From NCBI GenBank assembly GCA_963693085.1, contig OY856414.1, positions 265,095,001 through 265,159,000 of the forward strand: DNA of 64,000 nt. The letters run 5' to 3'. The notes under the pieces are model-generated. The model searched no databases. It saw nothing but the letters and a program-made list of their open reading frames with translations, and was not told the origin of the DNA. Positions within the stretch are counted from its first letter, which is position 1, and every line of letters starts with the position of its first letter. Shown piece after piece: positions 1 through 12,109 of this stretch. This stretch comes from Alisma plantago-aquatica (lineage: Eukaryota; Streptophyta; Magnoliopsida; Alismatales; Alismataceae). Both the position numbers and the translations under genes were made by a program.

Positions 1-29
1 CATCAGTTGACCTCCAATTGGGCTCAAAC

Positions 30-980
30 TTGGCCCAAACGGTCTTGGGATTGTTTGGATATACTCCAAACGGTCTTGAGACCGTTTTCCCAAGAATTCA
101 TCAAAATATAGATTGATTTGATAGGGGTTGAACCTTAATTAAGTCACAAATCAGCAATTTGATTATTTCAATAACCCATTGTAATTGGGCCCTCAATTGA
201 TCAAATTACTTTAACCCTAGACCTCCAAACGGTCTTGGGTTGTCACCAAACGGTCTTGAGACCGTTTGGATGAGTTCCAAACGGTCTTGAGACCGTTTGC
301 CCATCCATCCTTTGGACTCTAGTGAAAATTCATCAAGGTTTGATTTATTGAGTTGATTATTACATCAATACTTAATTGCAATGTAATTTGATATCTTTGT
401 ACCTTCAATTGGTCAACTATACTTGACCCCAGACCTCCATACGGTCTTGGGTGATCCCCAAACGGTCTTGAGACCGTTTGGATGATTCCCCAAACGGTCT
501 TAAGACCGTTTGGGCTAATCAACCCAAAATCTCAAATTAGCTCATTGTGATTTCAGCACTGATTTCAATTAGGGTTTGTCCTAGTAATCAACCTTCAACT
601 CTTAACTCGTTTGGAATTAGTCCATAAAATTTGGTGAGTCATTAACTAACATCATTATGAACAGTAATCTTATACGGTCAATTCTTAGTCAACCATCTTA
701 TACGGTCTTGAGACCGTTTTCCCAAAAAGGGCAAATTAAGCAGATTGAAAATCAGAACTAAATTCAATTGGATTTGCTAATTGATTTGCTTATATCTCAC
801 GATCCCTTTGGAGTTAACCTCTAAAATTTTGTGGGTGATTAACCTACATAATTTTGAACAGGATTCCCATACGGTACATGCTTGTTCAACGCGGCCATAC
901 GGTCTTGAGACCGTATGCCTTCATACGACCTTGAAACCGTTTGCCCACCAAACAGTTTTGTAAACCGTATGGGAAATTGG
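30..980 (-). repeat. Inverted-repeat motif cluster in LTR E
   Basis: This stretch holds at least six copies of the core GGTCTTGAGACC, most flanked by AAAC and GTTT to give 9-11 bp arms around a 2 bp centre. One copy at about 496 has TA in the centre and is a perfect palindrome. Degenerate and half copies lie between them. The same cluster occupies the same place in the LTRs of A, B and B'. Confidence 0.85.
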
Positions 981-1501
981 TTGAGGTCGTATGGTAAAGT
1001 GAAAGTTCATGGATAAGCATAGGAAATAACGCCCTCATCTTCTAGATCAAGAACAGCAATGGTTCCTCACGGATTTGCTTGCAAGGACGCAAGGGAAGAT
1101 AGGGAAGAAGAAGAACTAGCAACTATATGCATAGAAAAGATGTATAATCAAAGCATAGGGTTTAGAGTTATAAAACCTGCCTAAAGCTTGCTCCTTGAGC
1201 TCCAAGATTTCGAGATCCAAGCCTTTAATGGCGTCCTAGAAGCTCCACAGGTCGGCCAAGGTGAATCCTCCAAGGAAAGTTGAGAAGAGATGGCTAGAAA
1301 GATAGAGCTAAGTGAGCTAGCCATGAATTGACCTTGAATCCGAGTTTCATCCATGAATTCGAGCAAAAAGGAAGGATCCAAACCTACCTTGCACTCCCCT
1401 GGTCGTTCTCATATGCTCCTGAGCTCTCCTTAGTCGGTTGAGCAAGGGGGAACAGTGAAGGAAACGAAAGAAACATTCCTTTGCTAAGTGAGGAAAAGGG
1501 C

Positions 1502-1508
1502 TTATATA
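1502..1508 (-). promoter_or_regulatory. TATA box of LTR E
   Basis: TATATAA on the minus strand, about 690 bp inside the LTR start. It is followed, about 115 bp downstream, by a splice-donor-like GTAGGT near 1386. The A and B LTRs carry a TATA box at the same place. Confidence 0.6.
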
Positions 1509-2200
1509 CTTGGGTGGAATTTCAACATAGGCACATAGGTTTTCCTCACTTTCAACTAAGTCCCTCCTTTTCTTCTTTGCTCGTCCCTTCTTCTTAATCC
1601 TAAAGACAACCTTATTCTAAGGTCAAGAAATGAAGGCAAAGAAGATCAACTTATTACTAAAGCACACACATAAAAGGGCTATAGTACTTACACCTTGATT
1701 ATTCAATCACAAAGGTGTTTTTCATTATATGATTATTCAATTGAAGTGACTTCTTCATCATTTCTTCTCTAAATGATGACAAGATTCTTACAAGATATTT
1801 TAGATGGTGTATTTTACAAGTTGCACCCCTCAAATTGGGTAAATTGCACTTTACTCCAATTTAGGGTTTCAAGCACAGGGATTGCTTCCACAGCTGCACC
1901 TTGGTGCTCAAGCTTGGGAAATCCCTCAAACTTTACCATAATCATTCTTATGATGTCTCAACATTAGAGGAACATCTCAACATGTGAAAATTGCAATTTA
2001 ACCCTTCTAACTGGGTAAATTGCACATAGGTCCCTGTATTACAAAACAATCAATTCAATCATTGTTTAAAAGGGACAGGAAAGGAAAAGTATGTTCCTTA
2101 GGAACTTAATTACATGCCAAAAGATAATCACCAGTATCTTAATTACATAATTAGGCAAAACATCTAGGGTTAACTCATAACCCAGGTCAGGGATGTTACA

Positions 2201-3721
2201 CTTACGGCAGATGAATGTGCAGTTGGACGTATCCTTGTTGGCAAGACTATTGGCACAAATGCAAGTGAAGCCTACATTGAGGCAACAGATCAAAGAAGCA
2301 CAACAAGCAGATGCTACAGTTCAGTTGATCATATTAGAGTTTGGCAGTGAGAAGCAGGATGGCTTCCATGAGTCTGAGGATGGACTAGTTTGTTATCATA
2401 ACAGGATGATGGTCCTTGATGTTGATGATCTAAGGAAGTTAGTGCTTGAGGAAGCTCACACATCGATGTATGCTATGCATCCTAGTGTCACCAAGATGTA
2501 TCATAATTTGAAGGACCTTTATTGGTGGCCTAGCTTGAAGAGAGATGTGGTCGAGTTTGTGGCTAGGTGTGCGGTATGCCAGTAGGTTAAGGCTGAGCAT
2601 CAGAAGTTGGCAGGTACGTTGCAACCCATGCCAATACTATAGTGGAAATGGGCATGGATTTTGTAGTTGGTCTTCCAAGGACAGCTAGAAATCATGATTC
2701 CATTTGGGTGATAGTGGACAGATTGACGAATTCTACCCATTTCATACCTATGAAAATGACATATACAACAAAGAAGATTGCTCATGTGTATGTGGATGAG
2801 ATAGTGCGTTTGCACGGTGTGCCATCAACAATAGTCTTTGACATAGGTCCTCAATTCATGAGTTATTTTTGGGAGTAGTTGCACAGAGCATTGGGAACAC
2901 AGTTGAGGTTCAGTATTGCCTTCCACCCACAAACAGATGGACAGTCTGAAAGGACTATTCAGGTTTTGGAAGATCTTCTCTGAGCTTGTGTTTTGTAGCT
3001 CCTAGGTAGTTGTGACATGCATCTCAGTTTGATAGAACTTGCCTACAACAATAGCTACCAACGGAGTATCGACATGGCACCTTATGAGGCTTTGTATGGC
3101 AGGAAATGTAGATCTCCTTTATATTGGTATGAGTCTGGCGAGTATCAACTTTTAGGTCTCGAGTTAGTGCAGCAAATGACAGAAAAGATCAAGGTGATAC
3201 AACAACAGTTGAAAGCGGCACAAGACAGACAAAATTCGTATGCAGATAATCATTGACGACCTCTAGAATTCTAGGTGGGAGACAAGGAGTATCTCAAAAT
3301 CTCTCCATGGAAAGGCATGCTGAGGTTTGGCCAGAAGGGCAAGTTGGCTCCCAGGTATATGGGGCCATATCTGGTGATTGTACGTGTTGGAAAAGGGGCT
3401 TACAAGTTAGAGCTACCTCCTGAGTTGCATAGGTTGCATTCCATGTTCCATGTCAGTATGTTGAAGAAAAGTCATCCATGCATAGAGACAGTAATACAAC
3501 CAGTTGAGGTTGAGCTTGATGAAGATGTTACCTACGAGGAAGGTCTGGTGTTGATCCTCGACAGAAGAGTGAAGAAGCTGAAGATAAAGGATCTGGTTCT
3601 TATGAAGGTTCTTTGGCATCATCGTGGCATTGAGGAAGCCACATGGGAGCTCGAGGAAGAGATGAGGAGGAAGTATCCCTCAATTTTCTCTTTAGATTTC
3701 GGGGGTGAAATCCTTTTGTAG
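2201..3721 (+). pseudogene. pol: Broken integrase and chromodomain of element F
   Basis: This is the 3' end of a Ty3/gypsy polyprotein. In order it shows the HHCC zinc domain (HTSMYAMH near 2457, then CAVC before 2580), the integrase core with MDFVVGLP (first Asp), FDIGPQF (second Asp) and APYEALYG (Glu), a GPY/F region (MGPYLVIV) and a chromodomain (MKVLWHHRGIEEATWE). The frame is broken by a stop at 2583-2585, a frameshift near 2650, a stop at 2876-2878, two stops between about 2980 and 2997, and stops near 3254 and 3272. Its closest relative in the window is pol of element A. The piece starts abruptly at 2201 because LTR E was inserted there. It is not functional. Confidence 0.9.
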
Positions 3722-3733
3722 AGGTTTATGGCT
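3717..3733 (+). other. Polypurine tract region of element F
   Basis: A purine-rich tract just before the 3' LTR at 3734. It follows a conserved stretch at 3695-3715 that also precedes the polypurine tract of A on the other strand. The tract is eroded (pyrimidines at several positions). Confidence 0.5.
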
Positions 3734-4841
3734 TGTAAGGACACTGACCTCTATGTTAGGCTTACCATGTTTGCTTTGCCTAAATCTTATGCTTAGATGT
3801 TTTCTAATCACCTGAGTTGTGATTAGGGTTCTGTTTGTGCTTTGTTGGGAGGTTGAGGTGAAACTTGCAATTTACCCAAGTTTTCCACCTTGAGAGATGT
3901 CTTTCTCTCTCCTTGCATCCTCTAGGGTTGAGAGGATGAGTTGGGTGCCTTTCTTGAGTTATTTTTGGGCCTTGTTTAAGCCTGTGAATCTTGGTCTTGT
4001 TGTTGGGCTTTCTTGAGCCTTGTTTGCTTGGTGTATCGGCAAAGAGTGTACCGGGCATGAGTGTATTGGCCAGGGTTGTATCAGCCAAGTGGTGTATCGG
4101 CCATGGCACCATGTTGGGCGATACACACCCTCTTAACCTAGCCTCGTTTGTGTCACCATTCTTTGGACAAGTGGCCATTGCTTTGCTAGTTGGTGGCAAG
4201 TCATGAGCAAGTGGTTTGGGGTGCTCTCAAGGTGGCTTAGTGTGGACAAGTGGTGGTTTGGGCAAGCACATGTGGAGCAATCCCCTAGTGGATGCCCACT
4301 TAACCCCCTTCTTTGCTAGGTTGGGATCCCTTTAGCTCCTTAGTTGCTTACCTTCTTTCTTGGTGGCCAAAATCTCCCCTTGGTAGAGCTTGGTGGTCAA
4401 TCTCCTTGGTGGGGTCTTCTTCTTCCTCTAGTGGTGGCTAAAACCCTAGATGTGACTTGCTCCTTCTCCTCTAGTGGTGAGTATCTCTCCCTATCCTTGG
4501 CACCTTATTCTTCTTCTCTCTTTCTTTTCGACCATGGTGGTTATGGTGTTCTCTTCTCTCCTAGTGTTCGCCGAAGGTGGTGCCTTGGAGCTTGAAGCTT
4601 GGTTCTTGGAGCTTTGGAACTTGAGGAGTGTGCTTGAGGCGGGCTACATAACTCCTAACCCTAGCTATACTACCTTCTTTATATACTACTTGTGTACATG
4701 TTATCTTGATCGGCCAAGCATACCTTGTTAGTAATGTTCTTGATCTAGTATGTGCCCTTGATCTTGTTGGATATGGTGACATGGTTATGTTTCTTAGATG
4801 TGTTCTTGGACCTTATTGGCCGAACCACTGGACTAGGGTTC
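3734..4841 (+). repeat. 3' LTR of element F, first part
   Basis: Begins TGTAAGGACACTGACC. It shares the TTTGCCTAAAT segment near the start with LTR A. A TATA-like TATATAC lies at about 4680. The segment stops at the insertion of solo LTR B'; the last five bases (GGTTC, 4837-4841) are one copy of its target duplication. Confidence 0.75.
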
Positions 4842-5229
4842 TGTGGTGAACCGTTCAGACAAAACATATTAACTTAATAAAACAAGATTAACTAATATGG
4901 AAGCGTATCATTCGCAGCGGATTACTAAAAATCACTAAAAATTAAAACCCTTTGCAAAGAGATCCATTCTCTAGAAAACTCTTTCAACAAGAACCATAAT
5001 ATTACATTCACATACTGGTTTACATAGTACATTCCATGTACCATTTCTTCTTGAGGAATATATATATACATCATTTGTGTTATCAAAAGTTTAAGTAATA
5101 AAATCCTTGAGGCATTCAAGCCAAAATATCAGATCGATATTATATTCCTAGGACCTGAGAGTATAGAGACGACACATAGGACTCTAATTACATATATACA
5201 AGACTTGACAACCAGTATCTCCACCTGAG

Positions 5230-5410
5230 GATTCACTGATGTCCTTGTTGTTGTTGTTGTTCCTGCTGTTATTCTCTTTTTATGGGGTTTCTACCTCTAC
5301 CTCGTCCGCGTCCACCTAAAAATGTTGAATACCATGGGGGTGAGACAATTATAAAATTACCCCAGCGAGAGATATAACTCTTCGCCGAAAACATTATTAT
5401 TGTAGTTTAA
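5230..5410 (-). other. Conserved LTR block 2 in B' (small ORF, Gly-Arg and Gln tail)
   Basis: On the minus strand an ATG near 5396 opens a frame reading MFSAKSYISRWGN. It runs through a T-tract and AG into GGRGRGRGRNPIKRE, then a stop, then a Gln-rich run in the same frame. The acceptor-like AG is at 5317-5316. The same block, in the same place, occurs in the LTRs of A, B and F. Confidence 0.6.
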
Positions 5411-5677
5411 TAGAAATAAACTGAATAGTGGAATCATATATTCAACAACAGATTAATCAATATCTATGCAGATTAAATCAACATTTCTATTCAAGCATTT
5501 AAGTTATAACTTGATAAAGCAACATGTCGCTTATTCAATAAGGACTTGGAGAGCATATATAACATTTATGTATCTAGAACATGCTAAGTAGAATAACATC
5601 AACCAGTGATCATCGTATTTCAATCTTATGCAAATACTCTACACAGATGATTACATTTTACAAACATTCTTAAGCCT

Positions 5678-5830
5678 TGAGGAGATGAGATATACCTCTC
5701 ATACTCCAACCGACCCCGATTACGTAAAGCATCAGTACCACATAAGGTCAATGGGAGAGCCAGATTCCATGACCTCATCTGTCTCGGTCAGTACGAGACT
5801 ACTTTAGCAGAGATATCATGCGTCAAACTG
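5678..5830 (-). other. Conserved LTR block 1 in B' (stem-forming)
   Basis: A block of about 150 bp, kept in A, B and F. In the sense direction it contains CTCGTACTGACC and, about 75 bases on, GGTCGGTTGGAGTATGAG, which can pair as a long stem with G-U pairs. No long frame is conserved in it. Confidence 0.5.
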
Positions 5831-5849
5831 CAATTTGCTTGCTAGGGTA

Positions 5850-6040
5850 TATTGACATCTTTGCTGTAGAGTTATAGCCCATGGCATATACTCTCTTCAG
5901 GGTTATGGCCTGTAGCCAATGTCGGGTATTATATTGAGGAGTTATGGCTCGTAGCCATACTCTTATTGGGGTATGGTCTGAAACCAATCCCATACATAGG
6001 ACATAGCCCGTAGCCATTCCTATGGGGCATAAGGATATAT
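5850..6040 (-). repeat. Subrepeats in LTR B'
   Basis: Imperfect repeats of about 30-40 bp built on the plus-strand words GGCCTGTAGCCAAT, GCTCGTAGCCATAC and GCCCGTAGCCATTCC. They match subrepeats in the two LTRs of element B. Confidence 0.6.
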
Positions 6041-6689
6041 TTGCCCAATTACCCCCACATATTAAAAAATATGCATTCCGAGTAAAACTCGTTTCACCAT
6101 TCAGCTAATTCTGATGTTGATGGATCTGTGGCCAGGGCAACTACATTCTATGGTATCACTTGATTAATTAAGTACATTAGCATATTCTTTTAGCATCAAC
6201 CAAGTTTTCAAACATAACTTATTAGGACAAGTGCTACAAAGAAACATGTACTATTTTCATCAGTTACTTCTCAGTCTTTATAAGACATTGGGATCTCACT
6301 CCCTCATTTCAATACTGGGAATTATCATCCCTTAACAATCTCAATACCATAATTATACGGATCTGGGTATTCAAACCCTTAGCTCATCACTGAGCACTGT
6401 TACCACTTTTTCAGGTAATTGTCTCCTTCAAGTCATTTGACCAAGGTAAACATGATACTTGCTACACAAGCATCTCTTATGGCACTTGAGGCTCATTAAC
6501 TCTCTTGTTACTATTTACTAAGCAACAAGTTATATTATGGCACACAAGGCCCAATGAATAATTTCAATGAACAAAGCATCATACTCATACTTGGCTATGT
6601 TCATCATCTCAGGATACCTGCATGGTTAGCACACAATATAACAGATATATCAATCATATTTTAGTTTCATACTAATTAAGAGTAACACC

Positions 6690-7110
6690 ACTATTCCCTT
6701 ACCAGGGTTAGGGTTTCCCATTTCATGTTAATCAGGGTTACTCATTTCCTTTGCACAACTAAGACCAATGATTCATCATTTCATCCAAGATTAGGGTTTC
6801 ATGCTATATAGTATAACCCAGAATTAGGGTTTCACACATCTTCACCCTATTTTAGAATTAGGGTTTACTATTCACATCACATCAGGAATTATCATATCCC
6901 AACATCCAAATTAGGGTTAGGTTTTACTATTCACACCTACTTAGGGTTTATCATACCAATACCCTGAATTAGGATTACTCATGTCATTATCTTAAATTCA
7001 TATCACATTATCCTCCTAGATTAGGGTTCCATTCAGAATTGCCCTAAATTAGTGTTTGATTTCATTAATCATCTCAATTAGGGTTTTATGATCTCATTAT
7101 CAAGGATCAT
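6690..7110 (-). repeat. Telobox-rich tract in LTR B'
   Basis: Many copies of TTAGGGTTT or close variants (AAACCCTAA in the sense direction), spaced about 30-60 bp and separated by AT-rich sequence. Comparable tracts lie in the LTRs of B, A and D. Confidence 0.65.
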
Positions 7111-7669
7111 GCCCTAATTATATATCACATCATTTTGAATGTTTTAGACTTAATTGCTACATGATATCATTAATGTATGAATCTTTCTCTCTCATCCTAC
7201 TCAGGATGTCCACTACTCAATTCTGGATTAGATTGAGCCTACTCTTTATTCAAATATATGCATTTATGGTTAGCATGATGTATTGAATTGTTACATAATT
7301 ATGCATTAATGATTAATCCCACTAAGCGTATCAATTATCTAAGTACATCAGGTCTCCAAATGGTTTAATCAATTGAACCTTCAATTATATGAGGGATCCA
7401 AAAGAATTGACCAATTAAACTTTCAATTACATTAGGTGATCAATTGGATTAACCAATTAAATCTTCAAATGCATTAGGTATCCAAATAGATTAACCATAT
7501 TGGACCTTCAATTACATGAGATATCCAAATGGATTAACCATGTTGATCTTCAAAAGATTTAATTACTTAGATCCTAAATGATCTTAGTTCTCAAAATTCA
7601 ATTGGTAGAAAACCATTTGGGCAAATTGTCCTTGAAACTAATTGGACAAGAAAGGTGTTTAAACCGATT

Positions 7670-8520
7670 GAACTTTGGGTCTCCAAATGGTTTGAGACCA
7701 TTTGGATCCAAATGGTTTGAGACCGTTTGGTCCAAACCCTCTCAAAACCGAATGGACCAAAAAGTTCTTTCAACACTTAAACAATTCATAGTTTCAATAG
7801 ATGAACCGATTAACAATTGAATCCTTAATTTCTTCATCAATTGAACTATTGAATCATCCTTCAATTGGACCATAAATTAGGGTTTTGAACCCAATGGATC
7901 TAGGATTTCTACTCAAGAAACCTTCAATTAGGGCTTTAAAATCGAGGAACCATCAATGATCAACATTGTGGGATTGATTCAATTGAAATTAATGAATCAT
8001 CATCAAATTTTTGATATGACTTGACCCGAAATGGTCTTGAGGTCATTTGGATGATCTCGAAATGGTCTTGAGATCATTTGCCCCATCCTATCCTTGAAAT
8101 TTGCGAAATTCCATTAGGGTTTTGATCATTGGATTGATCATCAAATCAGCTATTAATTGCATTTCAATTTGGTATCTCTGGATTCAATTACTCAACCATA
8201 CTCAACCCTAGACCTCCAAACGGTCTTGGTTGACCTCCAAATGGTCTTGAGACCGTTTGGGTTAATCAACCCAAAAATCTAAATCAACCAATTGGAATTT
8301 CAGCACTTAACCCGATTAGGGTTTGATAATTGATGAACCATCAACTAATGAACCCTTGGAATTAACCAATTAAATTTAATGGGTCATCAACCTTCATCAT
8401 TAGCATCAAATCTCCACATGGTCAACTGTGGTCAACTCTTCCAAACGGTTTGAAACCGTTTAGTTCCTAACGGTTTGATGAAACTGTTTAATTCCAAACA
8501 GTTTTGTTGAAACTGAATGG
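7670..8520 (-). repeat. Inverted-repeat motif cluster in LTR B'
   Basis: Repeated copies of the motif seen in E and A, here mostly as CCAAATGGTTTGAGACC and CCAAATGGTCTTGAGACC variants. Many of the CG pairs have become TG or CA, as expected of old methylated DNA. Confidence 0.7.
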
Positions 8521-9950
8521 ACAACTTATTGAAACTGATTGGAATAGGAATTCCTTGGGAAAAGTGTCCAAGATGATGTCGTCATCATCTACCTTCGTCC
8601 TTGTAACTTATAATACTTCTGATTTCATGAGTTTACCAATTACAAAAAACAATTAATCAAGAAGGTGAAGGAATCAACAAAATTGCAAGATTGGTAGTTG
8701 AAAAACAATGTAGAGGGGTTCAAGTTATAAAACCCACTTCCAATTGATCTTCAAAGCTTCAAGCTCACGTAAAAAATTGTGGATGCAACTCCTTTCACTA
8801 TTTGAAGGCTCGTCCTCAAGCTTTGAGTGAAAAGGAATGGTTAGAATTGAAGATGACATCGAGATAAGAAGAAATCATGCATTGTTTTGTGATTTCCACC
8901 ATGAATTCAAGGTGAAAGGAAGTAAAGAAGCTTACCAACAGGTTGGGGGTCGTCATCCTGATCCTCCAAAGCTTACTTGGTCGTTTTTCAAGCAAAGAGA
9001 AGAAGTGGATTCGGAATTACCCTTTCATTCTATGGATAAAGGAGCATATATGTGAATTTTATTGAAAATTCATTTAAGAGAGAGAAAGTAGGAATTAACT
9101 CTTCTTTTTTCTTGCCACTTGCCCGCTTCTCTTCCTTAGAGAAGAGGCTATCCTCTTTGCCTTTTATTCCCTTCAATTATCCCTGATTTAAAGAAAAGCA
9201 AATTAAGCACCTTAACCCTTATAATATTAATATCCTAAAGTCAGTGGATATTTCTTTTTATTTTCTTAATGTGAGTGGGTTCTCCACTCATGTAGATATT
9301 TCCTTTGCATTTTCAAGGCACAAGTACGTTCACACTTGAGCAAATCCAACCGTCTCGTTTTTGGTTGAAGGCCCTTCAATTATTTTATTTATTCTTGCAT
9401 TAAATTGAATTAAGGTTTCAATTATGCTTAAATCTTGATTATTTTAATATCAAGATTCTCTCTCCTTTAAAGAGGTAAAAATGAGATGCCCCTCTCATTT
9501 TATTTCCCCTAAAAGATTCCAAGAATTATTAGGGACCTTATTGAAGTGAAAATTTTTATATTGAACCCTAGGTTTTGGGTAAGTTGCACATTACCCCAAA
9601 ACTAGGTTTTAAATGTACAAACATTGTTTAACCAGCTCTTTCTTGGTACCCAGGATTTCACTAGCCATACCTCTACATCATCTTCATTCTCATGATGCTT
9701 CAACAAATGAGGAACATATTATCATGTAACATTTGCAAATTAACCCCTCAACTTGGATAAATTGCATTTTAGTCCAAACAAACAAAACATTGTTTTCAAT
9801 ATTGTTCAAAAAGGACTAAAATTGAAATATAAGTTCCTCTTGAGCCTTGATTACTTTTCAAAAGATAATAGAAAGCATATAATTATCTTTCTTAAACAAA
9901 ACACCTAGGGTTAAAGCATAACCCAGGTCAGGGATGTTACAGGTTCCTTG

Positions 9951-10305
9951 GGCAAAACCCCTCTCTCTTGGTTGTTGAGAGGTGAGCCTAGGGTTTCCTA
10001 ATTCCATGGTGCATGTAGTGTGTTCTTGGGGCAAAAACCCTTTCTTTCCTTGGTCTTGAGAAGTGAGCTCAAGCTTTAGTTGTGTAGGAAAAACCCCTCT
10101 CTCTCTTAGTTGTTGAGAGGTGAGTCTACACTCTGGTGCTTAAGCAATACCCCTCTCTTACCATGGACTTGAGAGGTGAGCATTTGGTTGGTGTTGACCT
10201 AGTTGAGGTTGGAGGGTTGGACGATATGGGATGACCCACTCTGTTTCCCGATATGTGATGGAGGTTGTGCAAAACCCCTCTCACTTAGTTGTTGAGAGGT
10301 GATCC
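9951..10305 (+). repeat. CCTCTC...GAGAGG hairpin subrepeats in LTR F
   Basis: About five imperfect copies of a unit with the form AAAACCCCTCTCTC, then about 12 bases, then GTTGAGAGGTGAGC. The CCTCTC and GAGAGG parts of each unit are complementary, so each can fold into a short hairpin. One copy is weakened to TTTCTTTC/GAGAAG. The copies are 50-110 bp apart. Confidence 0.7.
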
Positions 10306-11180
10306 AATTCTCTTAATCTATTAGGGTTTCTTGGTGGTGGTCTTGAGGATGAAGATAACCAACCTGATATGGTGCTTTGCCCGATAGAGTACCTTGCCCG
10401 ATTGGTTGTGTGGTCTTTTGGCTGACATGGTTATAAGGTTGCCTTTTCTGATGCATAATGAGGTGTGTTGGATGTTTGAGTTGCCCGATATCTTTCTTCT
10501 AGGCTTTGGGCGATATGTTAGAAAGACGTTTTGTTGACCTCTTGATCGATATGGGATACCCCAACCCTAGATGGGCGACATGGGGTCTTGGCCGATAAGG
10601 ATGTTGAGTAATCTAGTAGATCCTGCCTTGGGTGATATAGTGGCTTGTTCCCTTGACTGATATGAGTATGGTAGGCAGATCTTGTGTTGGGCGATATGGC
10701 TTGTACCTTACATGACACTCCCCTAGTTGTGTTGCCCGACATGGTGCCCTAGTGGCTATGTTGCCTTGAGCGATATGCAGCTTGGGCGTTAGGGTTTTCT
10801 GCTTTGGGCGATATGGGGTTTATCCTTCATGCCTGATACCCACTTACACCTAGATGTCTAGTGCTGCCCGATATGGCTGTTGGCCAATATGAAGGTTGAC
10901 CTATATGATGGGTGGTGCTTAGGGTCTGGTTGTGCCCAATACCGAGGTGATAGTGGTTGCCTGACATGGTTGTTAACCCTAGATGGGTGATGACCTATAT
11001 CGTGCTAGCCGATACAGTAAGTGGTGGTTAGTTGCATGCTAAACTGATATAGTGTTGGGCATCACTCTCTTTGATGAGTCATGTCTTACCTTTAGGGAGG
11101 TTTATGGCACCTTTGGTGAGGGTTGTCCCTTACCCGTTATACCTTTGGTGAGGGTTGTCCCTTACCCGATATATCTAGAG
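10220..11180 (+). repeat. Dispersed GCCCGATATGG / GGGCGATATGG motif array in LTR F
   Basis: Around twenty or more copies of a 9-12 bp word centred on CGATAT, in the forms TTGCCCGATATGG and TGGGCGATATGG, scattered at irregular spacing. The sequence between copies is not repeated. The array lies downstream of the F TATA box and upstream of the conserved blocks, the position held by the GGTCTTGAGACC array in A and B. Confidence 0.7.
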
Positions 11181-11869
11181 TGATGGTTGTACCTTGTGAT
11201 TGGTTGGAAACCCTAATGCTTAATCGAAAAGTCATATAAAATAATGTCATGCATAGATATGCTCATCCAATTGTGTAATTATGTCTTTCTTGATATATGC
11301 AATGAGTTCAAGATGTTCCCGATATAAGTACTATTGCACATATATGTTTATGCTAACCATGCAGGTAACAGTTGTACGATGAGGCCATGGTAATGGCATG
11401 ATAGTAACATGATGAGGAACATTCAAGGGTTATGATGAACCCAGTGATATATGGTGGGTGTTACCCATGGAATGGCAATGTGTGCCTTGATGGTGGGATT
11501 GAATCCCTATGATGTTGATCCTTGAGATGGATCTTGTTGATTGGCAGGAGGCCAAGTGGTAACATGTGATGTGGGATCCTAGTGATGGATCAGGATGATG
11601 TCTGATGGCATTAAAAGCATTAGTGACATTGCAACATAAGATATTGGGATTTATATTTGTTTTGCATGTTACATAACTTGGTTGAATCTCGCAATCCACT
11701 TAAAATATGATAATTAATTACAGATGAATCTTTCATGTAGTTTTCCCTGGCCATAGATCCATCATCGTCAGGAGTTTGGTGATTGTGAAATAGGTTCTCC
11801 TGAGGGTTAACCTAGAATGCATATTGTTGAATATACGGGGTGCGCTTACGCCCTAAGTAGTAGTGCATG

Positions 11870-12015
11870 TAGAGCATGGTCCATGGATCAAGAGCACGGT
11901 TTCAGGCATGTGGCTCGGTATGGTTAGAGCATGGCTCAGGATATGTGATAAGAGCATGGTGAACAGGCCCATGGCTCAGTGATGATAGAGCACGGTGAAC
12001 AGTCTTGTGGCTTGA
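11870..12015 (+). repeat. AGAGCACGG subrepeats in LTR F
   Basis: Four to five imperfect units of about 30 bp with the words AGAGCATGGT, AGAGCACGGTGAACAG and TGTGGCTC. They lie immediately upstream of conserved block 1, as the subrepeats do in A and B. Confidence 0.6.
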
Positions 12016-12109
12016 TTTTCTAGCACTAATACCTGTACCTAGGTGGGCTAGGCAGGGGGTAGCCTGACCCTGTGTGGCTAAGGCCACTTAAGCATGAGAA
12101 TGTGGTCAT

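Larger units (their letters stand above)
1..2200 (-). mobile_element. Element E: antisense LTR, cut by the window start
   Basis: On the minus strand this LTR begins TGTAACATCCCTGACC at 2200. It matches the right end of the element A LTRs (about 43900-46056 and 53700-55915) in order and wording, including the inverted-repeat motifs, the TATA box and the LTR start. The left end lies outside the window, so it cannot be told whether this is a solo LTR or the end of a full element. It sits inside the integrase reading frame of element F, which resumes at 2201. The 5 bp after it (CTTAC, 2201-2205) is the expected target duplication, but the partner copy is not visible. It differs from A at many sites (for example CATACGG for CAAACGG), so it is a separate, probably older insertion. 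Confidence 0.88.
4842..9941 (-). mobile_element. Solo LTR B' (5.1 kb) with perfect target duplication
   Basis: On the plus strand it runs from TGTGGTGAACCG to GGTCAGGGATGTTACA, so TG...CA ends. It is flanked on both sides by GGTTC (4837-4841 and 9942-9946). No internal domain, primer site or second LTR is present. The sequence on either side belongs to the LTR of F. It aligns in order with the LTRs of element B but is clearly diverged from them. A solo LTR of this kind is normally left by recombination between the two LTRs of a full element. Confidence 0.93.

Noticed and set aside
1773..1967. Short frames repeated near 1773, 45632 and 55491
   Set aside because: Same LTR position in E and in both A LTRs, but antisense to the element and without a conserved length or start.
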